A DNA stretch of 64,000 bases, taken from positions 830,446,160 through 830,510,159 of the forward strand of contig NC_081411.1 of NCBI RefSeq assembly GCF_030272615.1. Reading direction: 5' to 3'. The stretch's first letter is position 1; each line of letters starts with the position of its first letter. A program made the translations under genes and the position numbers. Positions 11,851 to 24,109 of the stretch are shown one piece after another. The notes below the pieces were generated by a model. It was not told the DNA's origin, did no database searches, and saw nothing but the letters and a program-made list of their open reading frames with translations. The stretch comes from Cryptomeria japonica (taxonomy: Eukaryota; Streptophyta; Pinopsida; Cupressales; Cupressaceae).

Positions 11851-13080
11851 CATCTTTTATCCAAATGACCCCAAACTTTCACAAATGACTCCAATTGATC
11901 ATTAGAGCTCCCAAATGACCTTATTTAGATGAAACAACACAAAACAAGACAAAAACCCAAATTTGACCATTGCAAGCATGAGGGTTCTCTCGCACCACTC
12001 ACATTGATAGAGATAAAGGAAATGAATAAAAAACATCCAGTGATCATTACTATGGATCAAATGTGATCATTACCATTGAATTTCATTGTTATTGAGGCAA
12101 GGAGTTTTGTAGGGTTAATTCTATAATTTATAAAGCTTATCAAATCACCTTATTTCATTGTAACCCATGATTGTAGAAAATAGATTTTTGTTGTTTACGT
12201 TCATATTGTTGATTACATAGGTAAAAATTCATTTAACTTTATAAAAGGGAAATCACCAAATACACTGAATAGTTGTCTAAGTCTAATATCAAAGATTAGC
12301 CAAGTCTATGGAGTAGCTGAGATCAAAATTTATCAAACAAGGATCCAGCTATTGTTAGGAATTTAGTAAAAGTGGAAGCTATTTTGAAGTGATCAAAGAC
12401 TTTAATTGTGATTGAGACATGGAGTTTTCCAAGGGTAGTTCAATATCTGAAAAATCTTATCAAATCATATTCCACAGTTGCAATGCTTCATATTCCATGA
12501 TAGCAATTGTTAAGTCTCTTATATGGGGTAGAATTCAACAAAAGGCTTTTATTTAGTTGAAGTAATTGATTAGCAAGCCACTAGTTTTGGCAATACCTAA
12601 CTTGCAACTACTATTTTAGGTAGAGACAAATTTTAATGATTGTGGGTTGGAGGCTCTTTTATTATAATTTTGTAAGCTTGTTTGTTGTCATTCAGACTTA
12701 TTTCATTGAGCACTTTGGATATATTGCTCACATAATGAATTGTATTTCTTTGTTTGAGCAAAAATTAACTAAATCAATTATAAATCATTTATATATATCA
12801 AAATGCACAATAATGAACACAATGAACAAATTGTGTGTATCTAATATCAAATCAATATCAACAAAATGCAGAATAATGAACATAATGCACATTTATTGGA
12901 CCGAATATCAATATTTATATAATATCAAAATGCACAATACTTGTGTATGTATGCATAAAATGGCATATATGCCAAGTTGATAAAAGTTTTACAAAAATAT
13001 GGCATATGCCATGTCCAGATCGATATACAATAAAAATGTAGACTATATCTAGATGTGTTGGTCCTTCAATGACCAAAAAT
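11850..13080. other. Spacer between the 359-bp array and gene X (copy A)
   Basis: AT-rich and without a convincing gene. A tail at about 11895-11960, containing 'aacacaaaacaagacaaaaa', matches the tail after the 359-bp array of copy B (about 51455-51515). From about 12770 to 12950 short phrases such as 'atcaaaatgcacaat' recur. A 114-codon frame at 12636-12980 is AT-driven and unlikely to be real. Confidence 0.5.
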
Positions 13081-15760
13081 AACACTATATGATCCTATAG
13101 TTGTGGTGGATCATCAAAATCGAGCCTCTTTGATGTAGTATGTGGCTTTGTAGATGGCTACACAAGCACAATTCAAAAGCCAAGTTAGAATCATTTTGTA
13201 GAAAATAGTTCACAACTATCAACATAACTATACATTCAACTATAATTTTTTTGCAATTGAATTATAGATTACCTCATCTATTGATCTGAGATCTATCATC
13301 TTTTCTTTCGTTGCCTTGTTAGACTTAGGAGTCTTATTAAAATGGAACTTAAAAGGATCCACGTTATGCCGAAACTGAGAAGGGCACTATTGTAGGTTAA
13401 ATACAATTAATACAAGGTAATAACATATGTAGATCAAAACACTAAAAATATACAATATATAGAACAAAAATGTATTGGAGCCTAAGATGCTTCTCCAACA
13501 GACTTAGGAGGGCTCGCAATTGATGAAGCAAGTATGACTATTTCCTGTAGGAAAAAAGATAAGATTAAATACAATTAATACAATGACAAATATTGTAGGT
13601 TAAATACAATTAATACAAGGTAATAACATATATAGATCAAAAACACAAAATCTACAATATATAGAACAAAAGTATACTGGGGCCTAGGAAGCTTCTCAAT
13701 AGACTTAGGAGGGCTCGCCATTAATGAAGTAGCTATGGATATTTCCTAAATGAAAAAAGATAAGAATAAAATTTATCTAAAGTTCACTTGTACATGTGCA
13801 TATAATCATCAAATCAAGAAAGTAAAGTAGAGATACATACCTCTTCCCTCTCTTGATCCTCTAGCATATTAGGTTCATTCATAAATTCTACAAATCTCAA
13901 TTGCTATTATATATAAAAGAGAAAAAAAACACTAATCAATCTACAAGTTCCAATTTAGACAATTTCAACCATTTCAAACAATTGTGTCAATTAAAAATGT
14001 GTTCAATTACCTTTTGACATTTAGGCATCCCTGAGGATTTATTTCATTGAGGAGGTGTCCTAGACACATGTAGGGTACCCTAAAAGAAACAAAATTAACA
14101 CAAGAGATATCAATAGATAATATCAAATATAATTTAATAAATCTAGAATTAAGTGACTTTCATATTCAATCAAAATAATACATAAAAAGAGGTGTGCAAA
14201 ATATGATACCACATAGCTTTCGAGGCCAAAATTGATCCCCTAACAACACCTATAAAATGAAAAATAAATATACATTAAAGAGAGTTGGTATATCTTATAA
14301 AAAAAAAAATTAATTCAAGTTACTATTCTATTGTAACATGTTACAAAATTTATACCTCAAGAGTCGAAGCTACAGCTACAACAAGTGTGGGAGGAATATT
14401 CGATGGTGTATTAACACCCGATGCTACATCCTGAAATGCATATTGTTTGTGTCAATTTAAATCGATCTATAAATGAAAATTCATTTATATTTACAAGTTC
14501 TAAGAGATTGATAAATAAAATTTTATCAATTCAAATCAACACACCTGTGTCTATGTGTGACCACCAAACACCATATCTATCAAATCATCCATCAATGCCA
14601 CATCCTCTATAGTGGTAGTTTGACATCTACTCCCACAAATTCTACATAGATGGGACATGGAACCATCTTCACTAGTCTCGACATCCATCTCAGAGCATAT
14701 ACCTAAACAATTGGGACACACATGCTAAATGGGCTCACCAAGGCCAGATGGCTCAACTACTAGATCATCGTCCACGCCAAGAGGGTGTGATAGTTGTGTG
14801 CCATGTTGAATGATGACATCAGTCAATGCAATGGCCACCTGAAGAGTCTATAGCTCCATCAACTCTTTCAAGGGCTAATGGGATTGTGACATGGACCACA
14901 GGTTTTGGTGCTAAGGGGATGTGACTTTGGGGGTTTAATACCCTCTGAGCTCCGAGTTTATCTTGGCCAGAGCCTCACCTCTACCCTGGAACTCTCTCAT
15001 ATCAAAATAGTTCAGCCGCTCAGTGAGGATAAAATCACAATATAGATTAATCAAAAAATATAATAGAACCTCAAAATTATTACAAGGTGGCTGATCAAAG
15101 ACCATCCACCACCTATTCCAAAAAACATTTTTCATTTGTAAATGGCTACACCAATGTATAGGAAACCTCTTTGAATTAATAGGTAAGGTCTCACTTGTTT
15201 TGGGATCAATAAAAAGAGCACATATTTGTGCTTTACTTTATGTTTTTTTTTTCACTTCATTATATGACAACCCACTAGCATAAAAAGCATGACATCGATC
15301 TCTATAGCATCCCCATTTTGTAATTTGATTGAAAACTTAATTGGCACTACAAGAAAATGATTCTAGGTCTGTGGAAAGGGATGGATGATGCTCATGCTCG
15401 GATCCCTTTAGTCTATTCACCAATCTAGTTATTTTGGCAGTGTTTTATGTTAACGGATTTATCAAATCCTCCTGTGTAGCTTGTGAATGGTCTACTGGAG
15501 GAGTTGGAGGGTTTGTATCTTCAGGGTTTGGTTGTGAGTTCTCTTATGGGTTCTCTTGTGGGTTTTTCCCTAAGTTTTCAAGAGGTGTGTCTTGTTGGGG
15601 GGCATTATTTTTCAAATCTGATATCCATTCATAATAAAAAATAATAAAAAATGATGAATTTTCATTCAAATTGCAAATATAATTTATTAAATGCATAGAA
15701 TAGATGAAAAAATTAGATCGCATACCTCTTTCCATTGTGCATGTGTTTGATTTTTAAAAA
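13080..15760 (-). pseudogene. Gene X, copy A: unknown multi-exon gene
   Basis: A broken minus-strand gene recognised only by comparison with 45826-47867. Exon 1 ends in GAG before GTATGCG at about 15728, the same donor as copy B. Next comes a Pro/Asn/Gln-rich stretch (about 15615-15430), then the conserved core 'RFPIHWC', 'FWNRWWMVFDQPPCNN', 'YFDMREFQGRG' (about 15190-14960), then a Cys-rich segment of the form CPNCLGIC...HLCRICGSRC (about 14710-14620) that could bind zinc. Further short Ser/Pro/Thr-rich exons follow. One is duplicated: 13480-13545 and 13680-13745 both contain 'cttaggagggctcgc' on the plus strand. In-frame stops interrupt it. I do not recognise the family. Its place in the composite transposon suggests an accessory, possibly DNA-binding, protein, but that is inference. 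Confidence 0.5.
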
Positions 15761-16075
15761 CCTTGTTTGCCTATCATTTAGCTTGAAACCCTTAAAGTGT
15801 TTTTTCTTGTAGCCGTGGGTGAAAATGACCCAGTGACTGTAGTCAAATTTTTTTTATTGATAGCAAAATGCATATGGGGTTTTGAAAACTAAATTGAGTA
15901 CACATTTATTATAAGAAAAACCTTGTACGTGGTTTTTCTTCGGTTAGGCTCGACAAAATGAGCCAAAAGGCATACGGGCTTTTTTAAATTTTAAATAACC
16001 CTTGCACGTTTTGTGTTTTTCTAAGTTTTTTGGGGGTGTGTCCACTTTTTTGCACACCATCTTGGTGCACACACC
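15761..16075. repeat. Subterminal region and gene-X-side terminus of copy A
   Basis: No gene. Motifs CATATGGGGTTTT (15871) and CATACGGGCTTTTTT (15971) lie inside the end, which finishes in the imperfect hairpin 'tgcacaccatcttggtgca' and 'cacacc' at 16075. Read outside-in on the minus strand it begins GGTGTGTGCACC; copy B begins GGTGTGTGCAC at 45619. A TTTAAA-type stretch next to the second motif is also shared. These are the best evidence for a common terminus. Confidence 0.6.
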
Positions 16076-16089
16076 TGAAATTTTTTTAT

Positions 16090-17430
16090 TAAATTGATAT
16101 AGTGCTACTAGAAGTTTTGAATAAGGATGCCAAGGAGGTTGAAACTCTTGTTAATCCAATAGTTTGAAATCTTCATTTGGGAAAACTAGTTACTCACTAT
16201 CTTATTCAATTGAAATTACAATAAAATTCATAATATTTTCCTATCAAGTGTGTTTTTGTGTAGAAAATAATTTATTAGGTCTATTCAAAGGCTATTATAT
16301 AAGGAGTTAAATTAGAGGTTGGTGGCATTAGAGACTAGAGGATCTTCATCATTTAAATAGAATTTTATACCAAAGGTTTACTAGAGAGAAGCTATACATA
16401 TAGTAGTATATACCCTTAATAGAATTTTATTTTGGAAAAGATATGGGAAGACATCATATGAACTATGGTATGAAAGAATTCTAATAGTGAAGTATTTCAA
16501 GGTATTTGGAAGCAGTTGTTATATCCAAAGAGTTGAGGATAATCTTGGAAAATTTGACAATAGAGAAGATGAAGGCATATTTGTAGGATACTCTATAAGG
16601 AGAAAGGCATACCAGTGTTAGAACAAAAGAATAAACAAAATTGTTGAAAGTGCAAATGTGAAGGTTGATGAAGACATTTCTAAAGACTATGATCAATTAG
16701 TAGGATATGAATCAGATGAGTCCTTAGAATGAAGAAGGGAAGAGGAAAATAAAGAAGAAGAAAAGAAAAATGAAACTCAGGATGCTTTAGAAACTACATC
16801 AAAGACCCTGAGGTATGTATAGATGAAGCAATTCAAGGATTAGATTATTGGAAATAAGAACAGAGGAAAAATCACAAGAAGTAAGGCAACTCAAGAACAA
16901 GTGTCACTATGTTTACTTTCGGAGACTGAAGCAAAGGTAGTAGAAGAAGCTTGCAATGATCAAAATTGGATAAAGGCAATGAGAGAAGAACTAGACCAAA
17001 TTGAGAAAACTCGGACATGGGAGCTTTTACACAAGCTGACAGATAAAATTGTAATTGGAACAAAGTGGGTATTCTAGAACAAGCTAGATGAGGATGGAAA
17101 GGTTGTAAGAAACCAAGCAAGGTTGGTTTGCAAGGGTTACACTTAGGTTGAAGGAATTGACTTTGAGGAGACATTTGCTCCATTTTCTCAAATGGAAGCT
17201 ATTATGATGTTCTTAGCCTTTATATCTTTTAAGGACTTCAAATTTTATAAGATGGATGTAAAATCAAAATTTTTGAATGCAGAACTGAAAGAAGAAGTTT
17301 ATATAGAAAAATCAAAAGGATTTAAGTCGAGAGATGATCTAGATATTGTTTGCAAGTTGAAGAAGAATTTGTATGGATTTAAATAAGCTCCTAAAGCTTG
17401 GCATAGAAGCCTAGACAACTATTTGATTGG
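16090..17430 (+). pseudogene. Ty1/copia pol remnant, 5' part (integrase end to reverse transcriptase)
   Basis: A decayed retrotransposon polyprotein fragment. It carries the C-terminal part of the integrase ('YFKVFGSSCYIQ' about 16490, 'EGIFVGYS' about 16570), a Glu/Lys-rich linker, and the N-terminal half of a copia reverse transcriptase ('WIKAMREELDQIEK', 'GTKWVF', 'DFEETFAPF', 'YKMDVKSKFLNAEL', 'VYIEKSKGF', 'KKNLYGFK', up to 17390). Stops, such as those at about 16620, 17077 and 17385, break it. It stops at 17430, where a gypsy element is inserted, and resumes in the same frame at 25003. Gag, protease and the 5' LTR are not seen to the left, so its 5' end is lost. Confidence 0.85.
17426..17430 (+). 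repeat. Target-site duplication ATTGG, left copy
   Basis: The 5-bp sequence ATTGG lies immediately left of the 5' LTR and is repeated at 25003-25007, immediately right of the 3' LTR. It lies in copia coding sequence, and removing the insert restores the copia frame. Confidence 0.9.
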
Positions 17431-18317
17431 TGATGCAGGAGAATCGATCTAGTTCTTACTGGTTGGGAAGTTTTCAGTGGAATTGCTTGAGAGCGTGGTA
17501 TTTCTTATGGTTTGAGTGTTTAGTGTTGTGGTTTTGGGTTTATTCCCTTGTGTTCATGATCCTTTTCGTGTTCAAGATTCATGGCATTTGAATTTGTTCC
17601 CAATGAGTTATTGATTTCGGTATTGACCCGGTTGATATGTTCTTACCAATTAGCCTGGTAGTGTGTTGAGAGAAGTTGGATTGGGTTACGGTTGATCTTC
17701 ATGACTTGCAGATCATTGGAGATTTTTCTTTAGGCCTTGGCTAGTATTTCTAGAGGTTTGTGCATCATTTTATGCTTTTGGAGATGTTTTTAGTGGTTTG
17801 AGCTGACTTGTTACCATTGCATGTTTCATGAACCGGATGGTCTTTGGGCTGACTTGATTGAGTTGTAATTACTTAAAGATGGTATAAAGGGTGGTTTGCA
17901 AATCATTTGAGGGACAAAGTTAGATGATAGAAGACAGAGTTTTGAGATCAAGCGAAGATGTAGATCTGGAAAGATTCTGATCCAGTTGGACTAATCTCAG
18001 AAGGCTGAGGTCTAGATTAAGATAGAACTGACAGACTGTTCCCGAAAGCTAATTTGATATGAGCATGATCTATGGATCTTGTAATTGTGTTGTAAGAATT
18101 ATTTATATCCTAAACTATGTTCTAGCATGTGGCATGTGTAACCCTTCAAACTGTAATAAGATTTATTCATGTTATTTACCGGTTATGTGTTTTGTGTTGT
18201 TACCGGTTGTTCTTGTTGTTGTTCTATTACCGGTTACTAGGATATCTTGCATGGTTTATGTGTTAAGCTGCAAGGTTGGTTTGTTCTTCATTGGATCTCC
18301 CTACCTTATTTGCATCA
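17431..18317 (+). repeat. 5' LTR of the gypsy element
   Basis: 887 bp, beginning TGATGCAGGAGAATC and ending TTTGCATCA. It aligns with the 3' LTR at 24110-25002 throughout. TGATGC at the start and GCATCA at the end form the short terminal inverted repeat. The primer-binding-like site 'agtggtattagag' follows at once. Confidence 0.92.
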
Positions 18318-18426
18318 AGTGGTATTAGAGTGAAGTCTCAATCTAGAGGTTGCATGCTTTGAATTTCTTATTGTAGGGTGGTGGATTGTGGATCCAACCT
18401 ATGGTTGTAGAGGACTAGCATGAACG
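18318..18426 (+). promoter_or_regulatory. Primer-binding site and leader of the gypsy element
   Basis: The sequence after the LTR, 'agtggtattagag', resembles the usual plant 'tggtatcagagc' site complementary to the initiator methionine tRNA, with changes. About 100 bp of leader separate it from the gag start at 18427. Confidence 0.7.
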
Positions 18427-19590
18427 ATGGTGCAAAGAGGAACTAGGAATAGTGGAGGGCATGGGAATGCAAACCCTACTGTGATGGAGATGTTGCAAGG
18501 AATAGAAACCTGGTTAGAAACCATGGAGATAGCCCAGAGAAGAGGCCAACACACTAAAGATGTGAGTGAAGATGAAGGAGAAGAAGCCTCGAGAGAAAAA
18601 GTAAACCTACCAGTGGTTGATCCGGATGAAGAAATGTTTTTGAGGGTTTTGAGTAGGGTGAACACTAAACCTCATTTTACCCCACCGGAATATGATGGGA
18701 AGTTAGATTCAAATGAATTGATGAATTGGATCTCAAAAATGGAGAAGTATTTTGATTTTAAAAACACTGCAGAAGAGAGGAAGGTGAAATATGTCTGTAC
18801 CTGGTTGAAATGTCATGCATCTCTTTGGTGAGAGGATTTGCAAGCTGATAGATAGAGAAGACGTAAAGAAAAGATCAAGACATGCGATCAGATGATTGCT
18901 AAGTTGAAATCAAAGTTTGTGTCAGCAAATTATCAAGTGGATTTGTTCTGAAAGTTGCAGAATCTGAGACAAAAGGAATCTAGTGTGAAGGAGTACACCA
19001 AACCATTTTACAAGTTGAACATCAGATCTAGACATGTTGATGATGAAGTTGAACAAGTTGCAAGATATTTGAACGGATTGTAGATGTCTATACAAGATTA
19101 ACTCAGTATGATAAAATTGGAGAGTGTTAAAGAGGCTTACTAGTATGCCCTAAAGGCTGAAGAGAAGTTGACCAAAAGACCTGAGAAGAGACAGAGAGGT
19201 AGAGGTGAAAGGTTTACTAAAGGAAGAGGATATACTGGAGGAAGAGGAACCAGTAAAGATTATAACAAGGAAAAGGAAGTGAACAAAGAAAGTAATTCAT
19301 ACCGGAAGGATGATAGAAATTTTTACCGAAGGAGAGAACTAGATGGTTACCAGAATGAGAACTTTGGAAGACAACACAAGAGGATATTTAGAGGAACTTT
19401 ATTTAAGTGCGGAGGAGAAGGACACCGTGCATTCGAGTGTAAGAAGACAGAGACTATCGAAAGAGCAGTAGTGGTGGAAGAAAACCCCACTGAATTAGAC
19501 AATAAACTGGAAGATGGAGAATTGTTGATGATGAGGAGAGATTTGTGTCATACCGGAGGAGATGAAGAGCCCTTGCAGAGGAAGAATATG
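18427..19590 (+). pseudogene. Gypsy gag (capsid and nucleocapsid), decayed
   Basis: Starts at ATG 18427 (MVQRGTRN). An acidic N-terminal segment precedes a retrotransposon gag domain with 'PPEYDGKLDSNELMNWI' (about 18690), 'KFVSANYQ', 'KLQNLRQKESSVKEY' (about 18950) and 'YALKAEEKL' (about 19145). An Arg/Gly-rich stretch and a zinc knuckle 'FKCGGEGHRAFEC' (about 19405-19440) follow. The knuckle's first cysteine, expected three residues before the visible one, is replaced by leucine. In-frame stops lie at about 18829, 18853, 18948, 19081, 19099 and 19141. Several fit C-to-T change from CAG, CGA or TGG. Confidence 0.88.
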
Positions 19591-22500
19591 TTCAAGACCA
19601 GATGTAAGGTATCTGGTACATTTTGTAAAGTTTTTATTGATAGTGGTAGTTTAGATAATCTTGTTTCAGAGGAGATGGTAAATAAGTTGAAATTGGAGAG
19701 ATTGAAACACCCTAAGCCTTACTAGATAGCATGGATTCAAGATGAACATAAGTTTCTAGTAAGTGAACAATGTTTAGTAAAATTGAAAATTGGGAATTAT
19801 CATGATGAATTCTTATGTGATATTATGCCTATGGATATTTGTCATCTTTTGTTGGGTAGACCTTGACAGTTTGATAGATAGGTAGTACATGATGGGAGGA
19901 AGAATACATACACTATTGTGGTCAATGGGATGAAGCAAACCTTGTTACCTTTGGAGGAACCTTTGAAGAGTGAAGTTTGTACGAATGCTAGAATTTATTT
20001 AGTAGATGGAAGGAAATTTATGGATGGACTGAGACATGAGAATGTATGTTTTGTCTTAAATCCTAAGAAGACTGAGAGACCAGAATCGGAAGGGGAGCAC
20101 CCAGAAGAGATAATAGATTTGCTCAAAGCATATGAGGACATCATTTTAGATAATATACCTAATGGATTTACACTTGTAGGAAGTATTATTCATTGCATGG
20201 ACTTGGTTCCCAAAGCTAGTTTTTCTAACAAATCTGCATGCCGATTGACACTAATAGAGAATGAAGAATAGAATAGACAAGTACAAGAGCTATTGAAGAA
20301 AGGTTTGATCAGGGAGTCTAAGCCCTTGTATAGTACTAGTAGTATTAGCACCTAAGAAGAATGGAGAGTGGAGAATGTGTACCAATTCGAGAGAAATAAA
20401 CAAGATCATAGTGAAATACCGGTTTCCTTTGCCTAGGATGGATGACATAATGGACTATTTGAGTGGAGCAAAATACTTTACAAAGATCAATTTGAAGAGT
20501 GGATATCATCAGATCAGGATCAGAGAAGGTGATGAGTGGAAGACAACTTTAAGACAAATGAAGGGCTATATGAATGGTTGGTGATGCCTTTTGGATTGAC
20601 TAATGCACCGAGTACTTTCATGAGGCTGATGAATGAGGTATTGAAGAAATTCTTGGGTAAGTTTTTTATTGTGTATTTGGATGACATTTTGATTTTCAGT
20701 AAGACAAAAGAGGAGCTTTTGTTGTAATTAAGACAAGTTTTGCAGAGATTGAGAGAAGAAAAGTTGTTGATCAATATCAAGAAGTGTACTTTCATGAAGG
20801 ATGAGTTAGTCTATTTAGGATTTGTGATATTTGAGGATGGTTTGAATATGGACCTTGAGAAAGTGAAATCAATTTTTGAGTGGCCGACACCAAAAATCAT
20901 TGGAGAGGTAAGATCATTTCATGGACTAGCTAGTTTTTACCAAAATTTTATCAGAAATTTAAGTTCAGTTTCTAACCCTATGACTGAGACCATGAGAGGA
21001 GATTGAAAGGAATTTAAGTGTACCATCGGAGAAAACAAAAGCTTTGAACTATTGAAGCAAAAAGTGACTAAGCAGCCTATGTTAGCTTTACTGGATTCCA
21101 ATGAAGTATTTCAAGTGGATTGTGATGCAAGTGAACAACAATAGGAGAAGTCTTGAGTCAAGAAGGGAGAGTACTAGCCTGTTTCAGTGAGAAATTTATT
21201 GATGTTTGGAGGAGATATTTAGTGTAGTATAAGGAATTTTATTCCATAGTTCAAGCCTTGAAGAAATGGAGACATTAATTATTTCCTAAGGAGTTTGTGT
21301 TGTAAACAAATCATCAAGCTTTGCAGTATTTGCATAGTCAGAGTAAGTTGAATCAGAGACATTTGAGATGGGTAGAATTCTTGCAGATTAACACTTTTTT
21401 GTTGAAGCATAGAAGTGGGAAATCTAACAAATCTGTTGATGCATTGAGTAGGAGAAGGAATTTTCTGATAGAGAAGAGGGTGACAATATCAGGTTTCGAA
21501 GATTTGAAGACTTTGTATGATGAAGACCCGGATTTTGCAGAACCTTGGAAAACATGTAGAGAACCGATTATGGTTGATAGGAGCAAATGGTTGGATTATT
21601 TCATTCAGGATGGAATGTTATTCAAGGGAGTTCAGTTGTGCATACCTAAGAGTTACATGAGAGAGAACCTAATAAAGGAAAAACATAGTGAAGGACTAGT
21701 TGGACATTTTGACATTGACAAAATAGTAGCATTGGTGAGTGAGCAGTACTTTTGGCCCCAAATTCATAAGGAGCTTAAGAGATATGTGTAGAGTTGTAGA
21801 CTTTGTCAAGTTGCAAAAGGTAGTAGTCAAAATGTGGGATTGTATAAACCTTTGAAAATACCAGTAAGACCTTGGGAGGATATAAGTATGGTTTTGTACC
21901 TGAATTGCCTAAGACACCAAGAGGGAATGATTATATATTTGTGGTAGTGGATAGATTTTCAAAGATGGCTCATTTCATACCTTATAAGAAGACATCAGAT
22001 GCATCAAATGTAGCACACCTATTTTTCAAGGAAGTGGTGAGATTGCATGGATTACCTAAGAGCATAGTTTTAGATAGAGACACTAGGTTTGTTGGCTAGT
22101 TTTGGAGAATAATTTGGAAGAAGATGAAGACAGATTTGAAGTTCAGTTCTACTTTTCACCCACAGACTGATGGATAGACAGAAGTTGTTAACCATAGTTT
22201 AGGAAACTTGTTGAGATGTTTAGTGGGATATAAAATGGGAAGTTGGGATTTGATTCTTGCACAAGTAGAGTTTGCCTACAACAATTTTGTGTATAGAAGT
22301 ACCAAAAAAACACCTTTTCTTAGATAGTTATCGGAGTGCATCCTAGAAGTATATCAGATTTCAAAGAAATTAGCAGTGAATATCGAAAGATTTTAGAAGC
22401 AAAAGGTTTTGCAGATCACATGTCAACATTGCATATTCAAGTTAAATAACATTTGGAAGACATGAACAATAAATATAAGGAGAAGGCGGATGAGAAGAGG

Positions 22501-22941
22501 AGACATAATGAATTTGAAGTTGGCGATGAAGTGATGGTATATCTGAGAAAAGAGAGATTCCCGGTTGGAACTTATAATAAGTTCCAAATGAAGAAGTTTG
22601 GACCCTGTAAGATTTTGAGGAAGTCCAGTTTTGGAAATCAATATGAAGTGGAGCTATCGGATTGTCTAAGTATTTCATCTATATTCAACATTGTATACCT
22701 TCATGAATACCATGAACTAGAATTCAGTGAGGACAATATTGTAGACTTGGAGAAATAGTTTCCCCAAATGGAACCAGATCAGATTGAAGAGGTTTTGGAC
22801 AGTAGGATTGGGCATAGTACCCAGAATAGTCAGTATAAGGAATATCTTGTGAAGTGGAAGGACATACCAGTTAAAGATTCATCTTGGATTTGTTAGGCAG
22901 AGGCTGACCACCTTGGTTTTCCTCTGACCCCAGCAAAGTGA
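19591..22941 (+). pseudogene. Gypsy pol: protease, RT, RNase H, integrase, chromodomain
   Basis: A broken polyprotein. The protease motif 'FIDSGSLDN' is at 19632-19658. Reverse transcriptase has '[19 protein letters not shown]', '[10 protein letters not shown]', '[17 protein letters not shown]' and the catalytic YLDD at 20674-20685. RNase H is represented by 'FQVDCDASEQQ' (about 21110) and 'KHRSGKSNKSVDALSRR' (about 21405). The integrase zinc domain and core follow, with 'CRLCQVAKG' (about 21797), '[16 protein letters not shown]' and 'LDRDTRFVG' (21940-22099) and 'FHPQTDG' (about 22155). A chromodomain with 'EEVLDSRIG' and 'EYLVKWKDIPVKDSSWI' (about 22785-22893) is last. Stops and frameshifts occur throughout, for example in-frame stops at 19723, 19864 and 20269. 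Confidence 0.9.
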
Positions 22942-22972
22942 GAGGCTCACTTTTTCAATAACCCTTGATGTC

Positions 22973-23749
22973 TGATGCACGAGCATCCTCAATTCATAGC
23001 AATCTTGCATCAACCAAAAAAACATTTTCCTTTCTATTTTTCTTTATGTTTGCAGTTTCAGTTTTCCTTTCTGTGTGTCCCATTTTTGGCTCACCGGATC
23101 CTGTGGAGTTGGATTCTACTTGAAGACTTAATCATCTTTCTTGTTTCCTAGCCACATCACATTCAAATCACTTTCCGACAAGATATCATTGTCGGTTTCC
23201 ATGACAGTTTCTTGTTGCCAGTTTCCTTTATACCCGTTGCCTGGACCTATTTTGGTGATCTACCTGAACCCATCCTGAAGATTGTGGAGCCTTAGGCATT
23301 GATTTTGATGTTCCTTGGCATGTGGCCAACCTTTTCCCATGATCTATGTTTCATCCTTTATATTTTCCAAAGGAATCTCTTGGAAAAGGCCGACCTTGTT
23401 GTTTTCATGTTAGGTCTTGTTCTTTGGATTTTGATCCCTTTTGGGTCAACTGGAGAATATATTTGTAATTATGCTTTAGAATGTAATCAATGAGAGAATC
23501 AAGTAGCTAGGTTGTGTATAGAAGATAGATATCTTGATTGAAGGTTTCAGTTGTGACCTATTCTACTAGGCCTATGAGCTGGTATGTTGTAACCTGATTG
23601 TTACTGGTTGGATGTAATCAGATTTCATGCAATAAAAGCTACCTGTTTTGCATTGCCTCCATCATATCTATCCATTTCTACTGTGTTTACTCTTTTTGAT
23701 CGGTCTAGATTGATCTCTTTGATGTCCCTCCTCACTAGTGACTGCATCA
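22973..23749 (+). repeat. Third, internal LTR-like block inside the gypsy element
   Basis: 777 bp beginning TGATGCACGAGCATC and ending ACTGCATCA, so it has the same TGATGC...GCATCA termini as the true LTRs, but its interior is different. The following bases, 'agtggtatatgagc', look like a primer-binding site. 'caataaaagc' at about 23630 could be a polyadenylation region. The sequence just before it resembles that just before the 3' LTR ('cttttcaat.aaccc'). It looks like the LTR of a related element captured inside this one. Confidence 0.6.
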
Positions 23750-24109
23750 AGTGGTATATGAGCTGGTTTGTGAACCTATTGTTGGAGAGAGTGTCGATTA
23801 TGCACCGATTGGTTGGAGAGGAAGTTGAGGCAACTTGTAGACTTGTTCAAATTACTGAACATAAGGCAGAGAAAGGTTTTTAGGTAGACCACTAATCCTA
23901 GAGCTTGAGCTTGAGGCAGTTAGTGGGTGGAGACTTGAATAGATCGCCGATTGAGGCGGGTTGTAGTTTGGACTGGTAGATAGCTGTGGAGAGGCAACCA
24001 AAAGCTGTAGTCAGATTGTCGAACCCCTAAGGCAGTTGCAAGTACCTACTGATAGATCGTCAAACCAGATCAAGTGATAGGATTGACTTTTCAATTAACC
24101 CCAAGAGTA
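23750..24109 (+). other. Leader-like stretch between internal LTR-like block and 3' LTR
   Basis: Begins with the primer-binding-like site at 23750 and runs 360 bp to the 3' LTR, ending 'ttcaattaaccccaagagta', which fills the polypurine-tract position. No clear coding sequence is present. It reads like the 5' leader of the donor of the internal LTR, joined by deletion to the 3' end of the host element. Confidence 0.5.

Larger units (their letters stand above)
6811..16075 (+). mobile_element. Composite two-gene DNA transposon, copy A (decayed)
   Basis: A proposed element of about 9.3 kb. Left to right it holds a hairpin, a DDE-transposase-like gene (+, 7487-10494), a short minisatellite, a 359-bp tandem array (10975-11850) and gene X (-, 15760 to about 13080), ending in an imperfect hairpin at 16051-16075. 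The inverted region at 45619-55308 has the same parts in the same relative order and about the same length. The outermost regions share motifs of the type CATAYGGG-TTTT (6931, 15871, 15971). Borders rest on comparison of the two copies; no target duplication could be read. The superfamily is not assigned. Confidence 0.6.

Noticed and set aside
12636-12980. 114-codon plus frame rich in Ile, Tyr and Met
   Set aside because: AT-driven, contains short internal repeats ('atcaaaatgcacaat'), and has no counterpart at the same place in copy B.
16872-17183. 103-codon minus frame opposite the copia reverse transcriptase
   Set aside because: Antisense shadow of clear plus-strand reverse transcriptase motifs.
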